From assembly GCA_035591015.1 (NCBI GenBank), contig JAXIUW010172225.1, positions 1-12,917 on the forward strand: a stretch of DNA of 12,917 nucleotides. The letters are read 5' to 3'. Under the pieces are notes generated by a model that saw only the letters and a program-made list of their open reading frames with translations, was not told the origin of the DNA and made no database searches. The translations under genes were made by a program, and so were the position numbers. Source of the DNA: Cephalothrix simula (Eukaryota > Nemertea > Palaeonemertea > Archinemertea > Cephalotrichidae). This document shows positions 8,401 to 12,917 of the stretch, piece after piece (position 1 is the stretch's first letter; each line of letters begins with the position of its first letter).

Positions 8401-11400
8401 CGTCCCCACTCTCTTTATCATTCTCGTCCCCTTTTTCTCCATCGCTATGGTCGCTAGTTTCATCAACTTCCGGTTCCGGTTTTTCACCGGAAGCATGTCC
8501 GCTGCTGTAGCGGTCACTACCACCACCAGACTGACCTTGACAAAAAATGATAAACGATCAATTAAAACAGTATTCGTCTGCGTCACATGAAATATAATCC
8601 ACTAGTGAGAATAAATCCGTTTTATTGACTTTTAACCAGTTGGTTATATATTGGTTATATTATATGTTGCAGGTACGTGTTAGACTTACGCGAGTCGCTG
8701 ACGAGTGAACTATACAGCCAAAACGCGACATACCCTTTATACCCAAAATAACAGACAGGTATCAACATCTTACCAAGACTAAGAACCAAACTAAGATTAG
8801 ATAGATGCGTGTCGAGTTTTCCAGAATCTTTTCTGACTACAGGAGCTGGTTTGTGAAGCTGTATTTCAATGTTACCAGCCTTGACATCTAAGGTGCTCGG
8901 TTGAAAGTATGGCAGAATAAGGTGCTCTAGTTTGTTACAGCAAGACTGCTCTAACATTTGGTAAAAGTCGTAATTGGCAGTCTGCGAAGAAATCATTTTC
9001 AAAAATATACCAGAGATGGAAAAATCTTTTGAATTTGTTCAGGAACATTTTTTGAATAGTTTTAGGAAACATTTTTGAATTTTTAAGGAAAAATTTTTGA
9101 ATTTTTTAAAGGGACCCAATGGCGCTGATGGCACCTATTTCTGAGTAAATGATCATTGACCCCTTTTCAGCCTATTTAGGGGACTTTGGCGTCATTTCGT
9201 GCCACTTGAGGGTCAATTGCTAAAATAGATCTAGGCGCCATCATATTTTTTTTCAAAAGGGTCTCCGTGACACGAGTAACACATATCCATTTTGCCGCTT
9301 GACCCCCCCAATTTATTTTAGAAATTTTAAGAGCCCCCTAGCGCCATTTTTTTTCGCTTTTTGAGCATTTTAAAAATATGGTTAAGGTTATGAAAATTAT
9401 AAATATTTCAAAGAACTTCATTAAAGTGTAAATATTTTGCTGCAAAGAAAATATAGCTTTACCTTATGGTCAAAAGGGTCATCCCGCTCAGCAACTTTCT
9501 TCCCACAATTGCAATAGCTCTTCATTTTCAATTTGCTGGTGTGGGGTAAAACAACAACCCCTTTCCCTTCGACGGGGTCAGCCTCTGATAAACGATGAAG
9601 CTGTAAAACAGAACAAACCAAAACAATTTAATAATAAATCGAAAATACAAAGTTTATTTATACCACGATATCACGAGGTTATAGTGTGTACACCTTAGAG
9701 GTCACTTCTGAGTAAATTGATCGATAATGTGTAAGGGAAGCATTTCCAAATATAATCACGCAATTTTATAATTATGTTTTACATGTAAATTTAATACATG
9801 TACATCAAAATGGTAAGGCTATTGTTCCAGTTGTGACTGTACGCCAAACAGTCACTTCCAAGTTAAAATCATTGCTCAATAGTAATTTTGCACTTTGCTT
9901 AGGAAGTGAAGTACAGTTCTTGTACTGATTTCTAAACACAGTGAATTAAAAATTAAGGAAAATGCTCCAAAGTGACCCTGTCAGGCGTAAACACCATATC
10001 CCCGTGTTCTTTACAAGGTTTACACGAATCATTAATCATGTAGGATTTTTAGCGTATGTCAAACGCAAGTAAAAAATGCGACAGTTTGTGCGTGACCTGG
10101 GTGGAGCCAGACCTGGATATATGCATTAACCACTCGACCATCCTGCAAATCCAACAGCTCGTCTTTCAGTTGAGACATACCGCGGTTTTGGGTACCTTTA
10201 AGCGTGAGTTCTACGGAGGAGCCGACGTGCGCCATCAACCTCGTTTAATCACGGCCACGTACACCCTCAGGCCTTTGATATCCCAGTTAGAGGGCCCCAG
10301 GGACCAGATTCTTGAGTCAGTGTTGAACCTCGAACCAATGACAATTGACTAAACAAATTCCATTACCAACTGAGATATTCCGGCCGATAGTTCACAATGA
10401 CAGCATTAGATTAAAGATAAAGCGGTAAACAGCCTTACCTCATTTAAACATGGATTGCCGGTCAAGCTTCTCTGTTCACATTGCTGGTGGCCATCTTGCC
10501 AGTATTTGACACATGATTCTTCTAACTGACCTAAATATTTATCACACGCCGGGCCTCGAGCATGTTGACTGAAGACACGTTTTGCTTGGGCTAATTTTTT
10601 GCGATGCAAATTTTTGGGATAAAACTGGGGAAGTCCGTCTTGATACGCTGCCTCTGCAAGGGGCAGTACCTTTTGACATCGGCTTAAAACAAAGCAAAAA
10701 TTATGAAAATGGAAGCATAAAAACCTCTAAGTATTCTAATTGATTTTCAAAGCGCAACGATATTTGATTTTGTAATTGGTTACGCTTTAAACTTTCCATC
10801 TCAAGTGATTTTACTACATTGGATTGTATATATGACGACACAATTTAATGGCATTCATTCGCTCATTAAGCTTCTAATAAGTTGCTACTAGAAACGTAAC
10901 CCCACATGTCCTACCCTGCTGATATCCAGTAATAATACTACACAAATGGGTGGAAAAATTGGATGTGGCACCGTAAAATGTAAAAATTTTGGCCCCACCA
11001 TCGAGATTTCCTAGAGAGGACACCGGAACCCCACTTTTAGTGATCGAATGTTAAGGGAACGCCTCTAGTCGTTCCGGTTAGACCAAAAATAGCTACAATA
11101 TGATCCTATACGAGTCTTGAAATAAAACAATCCAGAGGTGACAAGTTTGCACCTAGGAAACCGGTATTTGGGCCATTAAGGATGCTTGATATGCGAAACA
11201 ACCTATTTTAGCTCAGTGGCGGTACGCTAATTGGAGGCCCTAACCAGTTTTGATGGGTGGAGGCCCCCTCGCTTGGCATTTTTTCTTGCCTAAGTTGCCT
11301 TTATGCCTTATTTTTTCAAGTTCTAATGTGCGTCTTGAAAGAGTGGATGATACGCCTCTTTTGGTTTTAATGGCTCTCAAAAATACAAACAATTTTTTTT

Positions 11401-12579
11401 TTTCAATTTTTTTGGAGGCCCCCCAGGGCCTGAGGCCCTTACCACCACGGTAACCTAGCACCCTATCGTACCGCCACTGTTGTAGCTAGTTTTGGTCTTG
11501 CCTGAACGATTCGGGGTGTTCCCTTAACATCCGACTACTAAAAGTGCAACTTCCGTCTAGTTTCCGATTTTCGCACATTTTGCGCCACCACTCCCCACCA
11601 GGTGGGGCAAACAAATTAAAAACCCTCCCATGGCGTGTATCTTTCATACCCTTTCCAAAATGTATCGCGTTAAGGGATTCCGGTGCCCCCTCTAGAAGAT
11701 CCCGACGGTTGGGCGACTTTAAAATTTTACGGTTCCTCATCCAAGTTTTTCATCCATTTGTATATAAGAAATACCTTTCAGAAAATCGGGAATCGATTTC
11801 CATAAGCGAGCGAAGCGAGTTGAAATGGGATTTTAAAGGTGTTTCTCTTGCTTCATCCATAAAGAACGAGTGAAGCCTATTGGCTACTGTACACCACGTG
11901 TCAAAGGTCGTAATCTGAAAATGAATTATATGTCTTAGACCAAAAATTATAGATCTACGATAAAAATAGTCGGACTCAGTGCTGATACCGCAAAAATTTG
12001 TTATGCGTAAAGCGACAAATTTTCATTGCGAAAAGCCTAACTTTGTTATTTTTTACGAAATTCTCTGACTTTTCCATGACTTTTGAAAGCCAAATCAAAA
12101 TTACCCGATTTCCCGGACTCTTCGCAAAAAGTTCCCTGACCTTTTTCAGGAAATGCATAAGCAAAAAATCGGGAAAAATTCATTAGCGGCATGATTTTAT
12201 GATAACCGCAAGGAAGAGTAAAAATACTCCGACTTTTCTCTGACTTGGTCAACGTTTACGAAATTCTCTTACTTTTTCATGACTAATGAAGGCCTAATTA
12301 AAATTCCCTGACTTTTCCCTGATTTGCACGAATTCAAGGCGAGGCAATCCTGTTGTTATACTGCTAGAATTACCTCAAACACTGGAGCTACTGGACTACT
12401 CCTCCGGGTTACATTATCATCAAAACCTTTTGAAAGGGCTAGCTCTACGTGCTGGCCTAAGAAGTCCTGCAAACCGTTGCTAACAGGGGCAGATGGGAGC
12501 GTATTTTTTTTGCTTGAGTCTGACGAATGGTTTTGAGTTTGACCATGTCTTGACGTCTGGTAACTGTGCGGTCTCACAA
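5179..12579 (-). CDS. SMG8: SMG8, nonsense-mediated mRNA decay factor (C-terminal ~616 residues, nine exons; 5' part outside window)
   Basis: SMG8 joins SMG9 and the kinase SMG1 in the SMG1 complex, which phosphorylates UPF1 during nonsense-mediated decay. The SMG8 C-terminal region is known to restrain the kinase. Exons 12374-12579, 11775-11914, 10439-10682, 9463-9600, 8774-8981, 8314-8535, 7056-7343, 5986-6166 and 5179-5404 join in phase with GT-AG borders. Family hallmarks appear in the right order: QHVELALSKGFDDNV, CQKVLPLAEAAY, QHARGPA, CNCGKK...RDDPFDHK, ANYDFYQMLEQSCCNKLEH, an acidic low-complexity stretch, STTEYLPGMIHS, GLLPKFSDW, GLDQQGF, PWDIV, VEYECPRGHRFM, KESASKIVNMDMPLY, QPAPPPCPLFYPG and LRLPY. 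The human protein is about 991 residues, so roughly the last three fifths are present. The C-terminus departs from vertebrate SMG8 after LRLPY. Confidence 0.95.
5645..5970. repeat. diverged ~65-bp direct repeat in SMG8 intron
   Basis: The stretch 5645-5710 (GTGCATGTCTTTATCA..., AATACATTTTATGCC) recurs at 5905-5970 (GTGCATGTTTCTATCA..., AATACATTTGTATGCC) about 260 bp away, roughly 70-75 percent alike by eye. The second copy ends about 15 bp from the donor of the 5986-6166 exon. Confidence 0.6.
5986..6166 (-). CDS. SMG8: SMG8 exon (EYECPRGHRF)
   Basis: Acceptor TATTTTTTAG|ATACC, donor ATGCAG|GTTTGT (59 codons with split codons at both ends). It encodes VFVGVEYECPRGHRFMVSS, then SLKESASKIVNMDMPLYF. 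It keeps the Cys of ECPRGHRF, which vertebrate SMG8 replaces with an Asp-Ser type sequence. Confidence 0.95.
6205..6420 (+). mobile_element. SINE-like element, copy 2
   Basis: A RNA polymerase III box-B-like GGTTCGAAC (6224-6232) is followed by blocks shared with the minus-strand copy near 10165-10345: ATTCTGGTCCC, CTCTAATTGGGATAT, CCTGAGGGTGTAC, TTTAACGATGTTGG and the 13-bp core GGCGCACGTCGGC (6332-6344). It lies in the intron between SMG8 exons 7056-7343 and 5986-6166. A box A is not clear. The tRNA origin is inferred from box B only. Confidence 0.6.
6551..7010. mobile_element. foldback element F1, copy A
   Basis: Inverted arms at about 6551-6658 and 6823-6921 share CC(A/T)GGTGGGGAGTGGTG-type and GACTAAGT..CAC blocks. 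The right arm continues to a terminal ACACAAATG-like end near 7000-7010. The spacer contains TATGAGCCTTGAAATA and AAACAACCTAATTTTGG, which recur in copy B (TACGAGTCTTGAAATA, AAACAACCTATTTTAG). The left terminus is missing, perhaps cut by the neighbouring SINE. No protein is encoded. Confidence 0.65.
7056..7343 (-). CDS. SMG8: SMG8 exon (EYLPGM...PWDI)
   Basis: Acceptor TTTATTTTCAG|TATC, donor CATAGAG|GTTTGT. It encodes 95 codons with PRQASTTEYLPGMIHS, GLLPKFSDW, GLDQQGFLHGSNFLLPWDIV and a basic tail KKGRGKKAHR. These are the best conserved blocks of the C-terminal kinase-inhibiting region. A short stretch at the acceptor side was read in frame upstream of the first Cys. Confidence 0.95.
7648..7727. 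repeat. 80-bp hairpin in SMG8 intron
   Basis: Arms 7648-7677 and 7698-7727 are inverted copies (CATTGTTTATAT and ATATAAACAATG at the base, GATTGGATGT and ACATCCAATC higher up) with one or two small bulges. The loop of about 20 nt contains GTTTAAAC. It may be a miniature foldback element. Confidence 0.7.
7805..7958. mobile_element. short TIR element T1, copy 1
   Basis: The left end TGTACGCC (7815-7822) and right end GGCGTACA (7951-7958) are inverted. The similarity extends inwards as GTCACTTCC against GGAAGTGA. A homologous copy lies at 9829-9991, and the 32 bp at their left ends differ at one or two positions. No coding capacity: a MITE-like element. Target duplications are not clear. Confidence 0.7.
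8314..8535 (-). CDS. SMG8: SMG8 exon (acidic linker)
   Basis: Acceptor TTTTTTGTCAAG|GT, donor CCAAAAA|GTATGT. It enters and leaves with split codons that match its neighbours. It encodes a Gly/Ser start (GQSGGGSDRY) and then a strongly acidic run such as GDEDESEDEEKEESEPEE. This matches the position of the variable linker in vertebrate SMG8. A longer open frame in another register is an artefact. Confidence 0.9.
8774..8981 (-). CDS. SMG8: SMG8 exon (ANYDFY)
   Basis: Acceptor TTTCTTCGCAG|ACT, donor CTTG|GTAAGA (69 codons plus one base). It begins TANYDFYQMLEQSCCNKLEH, continuing directly from DDPFDHK as in other SMG8 proteins, and ends LSLVLSLG. Confidence 0.95.
9110..9360. repeat. inverted-repeat cluster with ATGGCGCY modules
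   Basis: GATGGCACCTA...TTGACCC (9127-9162) is matched in inverted form by GGGTCAATTG...TAGGCGCCATC (9210-9242). A third, weaker inverted module lies at about 9301-9348 (CTAGCGCCATT). The TTCTGAGTAAAT motif at 9137-9150 recurs at 9706-9717. This is probably a decayed foldback element in the intron between the 9463-9600 and 8774-8981 exons. Confidence 0.5.
9463..9600 (-). CDS. SMG8: SMG8 exon (CNCG...DDPFD)
   Basis: Acceptor TTCTGTTTTACAG, donor CATAAG|GTAAAG; both ends are on codon boundaries (46 codons). It encodes SYCNCGKKVAERDDPFDHK; the CNCG and DDPFD motifs are hallmarks of the family. Cysteines here could bind a metal, but that is inference. Confidence 0.95.
9829..9991. mobile_element. 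short TIR element T1, copy 2
   Basis: Same left end as copy 1 (GACTGTACGCCAAACAGTC, TGTACGCC at 9838-9845). The right end is CTGTCAGGCGTAAA (9980-9991 region). The interior shares TTGTACTGATTTCTA/TGGTATTGATTTGTA and AAATGCTCC/AGATGCTTGG blocks with copy 1. It lies in the next upstream intron, in the same orientation. Confidence 0.7.
10110..10345 (-). mobile_element. SINE-like element, copy 1
   Basis: On the minus strand a box-B-like GGTTCGAGG (10336-10328) is followed by TCTGGTCCC, CTCTAACTGGGATAT, CCTGAGGGTGTAC, TTAAACGAGGTTG and the core GGCGCACGTCGGC (10233-10221), as in copy 2. Further on lies a box-A-like GGTCGAGTGGTTAATGC (10139-10123), so a second tRNA-like head may abut it. The 98-codon plus-strand frame at 10056-10352 is antisense to this element and not a gene. 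Confidence 0.6.
10439..10682 (-). CDS. SMG8: SMG8 exon
   Basis: Acceptor TTTGTTTTAAG|CCGATG, donor AATGAG|GTAAGG. The first base completes a Ser codon. It encodes RCQKVLPLAEAAYQ, then KKLAQAKRVFSQHARGPACD and the HQQCEQRSLTGNPCLNE end. The QHARGPA motif and the H-Q-C-E-RSLT pattern are typical of SMG8. Confidence 0.95.
10940..11763. mobile_element. foldback element F1, copy B, interrupted by a hAT-type MITE
   Basis: The left arm starts CACAAATGGGTGGAAAAATT (10941 on) and GGCACCGTAAAAT. The right arm is its inverse, ending CATCCATTTGTATAT near 11763. Shared inner blocks are AGTGATCGAATGTTAAGGGA against the inverse of TCCCTTAACATCCGACTACT. The left arm lacks a stretch present in the right arm (about 11575-11665, with CGCCACCACTCCCCACC, also in copy A). 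The right end lies about 11 bp from an SMG8 splice donor. Confidence 0.65.
11214..11479. mobile_element. hAT-type MITE, 266 bp
   Basis: Perfect 13-bp terminal inverted repeats CAGTGGCGGTACG (11214-11226) and CGTACCGCCACTG (11467-11479) bear the CAGTGGCG-type end common in hAT transposons. The flanks TTTTAGCT (11206-11213) and TTGTAGCT (11480-11487) are an 8-bp target duplication with one mismatch, the length expected for hAT. Subterminal GGAGGCCC repeats lie at 11233, 11259 and 11414. It has no transposase and would need one in trans. It is inserted in foldback element F1 copy B. Confidence 0.85.
11775..11914 (-). CDS. SMG8: SMG8 exon
   Basis: CATTTTCAG|ATT opens it and CTGAAAG|GTATTT closes it (46 codons plus two bases). 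The protein ITTFDTWCTVANRLHSFF...LRSLMEIDSRFSE aligns with the vertebrate stretch of the pattern FELPTYQKWISAASKL...FLDIDTKFSE. It is too short to stand out as an open frame and was found from the gap between its neighbours. A foldback repeat ends only about 11 bp from the donor. Confidence 0.9.
12052..12320. repeat. direct repeat of TTCCCTGACTTTT type
   Basis: A ~60-bp unit beginning TTTACGAAATTCTCTGACTT (12052 on) recurs at 12255 with a few changes (TTTACGAAATTCTCTTACTT). CTGAC-TTTT words recur throughout. It gives overlapping spurious frames of the FREFRKK type on the minus strand and lies in the SMG8 intron. Confidence 0.7.
12374..12579 (-). CDS. SMG8: SMG8 exon (first in window)
   Basis: The acceptor TTTATTTACAG ends at 12580 and the donor GAG|GTAATT follows 12374. 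The exon enters with two bases of a split codon and ends on a codon boundary. After a Ser/Gln/Asn-rich, probably disordered start it encodes LQDFLGQHVELALSKGFDDNV, quoted here in part as FLGQHVELALSKGFDDNV, the clearest match to vertebrate SMG8 in this part. Confidence 0.9.
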
Positions 12580-12917
12580 CTGTAAATAAATAAAACAAAA
12601 TACATTTGAAGGCTTTATTACCTAGTTTAAAGACGGCCGGAATCTGGAATGAAAGAGATCTTTCAAACGAACTATCTCTTTCAAACCAAGGAGAGGTAAT
12701 TTTTCAATTTTTTTGTTGATTTATGTCAAAATATCTACGGGAAGCAAGTTTTGGAAATTTTAACACTCAATTATTATTCTTTAGGCATTTAAGGATTATG
12801 TTAGCATAAAATAACGTTCCTAATGTAATTTAGAAGCCTTTGTGAACGGAAAGTTTTCTTGACTTCATTTTTTTTCGATGACCTTTGCTCACAAAATTTT
12901 AAACCTTGACCAAAATT
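12580..12917. other. SMG8 intron or upstream flank, no confident exon
   Basis: The sequence is AT-rich. A minus-strand open stretch of about 27 codons ends at an ACTAG|GTAATA donor (12622/12621) in the correct phase for the next SMG8 exon, but this would leave an intron of only 42 bp, far shorter than the other introns (238-1092 bp). I could not support it as an exon. Confidence 0.4.

Noticed and set aside
10056-10352. 98-codon plus-strand open frame
   Set aside because: It is antisense to the SINE-like repeat that recurs at 6205-6420 and 4560-4655, so the open frame reflects repeat composition rather than a gene.
11250-11453. Open frames inside the hAT-type MITE
   Set aside because: They are overlapping on both strands, low in complexity and within a non-autonomous element; no transposase motif.
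12046-12252. Frames with FREFRKK-type repeats
   Set aside because: They come from the CTGACTTTT dispersed repeat and lie within an SMG8 intron.
12622-12643. 22-nt microexon (IPAVFKL) or longer exon upstream of the first SMG8 exon
   Set aside because: Splice motifs and phase fit, but the intron would be 42 bp against 238-1092 bp elsewhere, and I cannot match the peptide to SMG8.

Overview
This window is animal (metazoan) nuclear DNA. It is AT-rich, its coding sequence is split by GT-AG introns whose phases join correctly, and the space between exons is full of short non-autonomous repeats. The repeat load and the low similarity of the proteins to vertebrate ones suggest an invertebrate, perhaps a marine one. 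I cannot name the species.

Layout, left to right. (1) 1-861: non-coding flank or 3' region. (2) 862-2067, minus strand: a two-exon gene for a short, mostly disordered nuclear protein that I do not recognise (about 257 aa; second exon inferred). Its intron carries two hairpins. (3) About 2068-2420: its promoter, with CCAAT boxes, an E-box and two kappaB-like decamers. (4) About 2420-5178: no supported gene; it holds clustered AAGCTT sites, small palindromes, a SINE fragment and a 240-bp inverted repeat. (5) 5179-12579, minus strand: the C-terminal ~616 residues of SMG8, the nonsense-mediated decay factor of the SMG1-SMG8-SMG9 kinase complex, in nine exons with consistent phases. The N-terminal part lies beyond the right edge. 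(6) 12580-12917: intronic or upstream sequence with no confident exon.

The SMG8 introns are a graveyard of mobile elements. They hold a tRNA-derived SINE-like family (three copies in the window), two copies of a short terminal-inverted-repeat element, two copies of a larger foldback element (one interrupted by a 266-bp hAT-type MITE with an 8-bp target duplication), and several simple hairpins and direct repeats. Two foldback ends lie within about 50 bp of SMG8 splice donors.

I found no sign of a novel multi-gene system. The most interesting items are the repeat families, the kappaB-like promoter, the unidentified nuclear protein and the unusual SMG8 C-terminus. Only SMG8 has a family assignment that can be defended from sequence. 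All exon joins were done by eye from splice motifs and phase.
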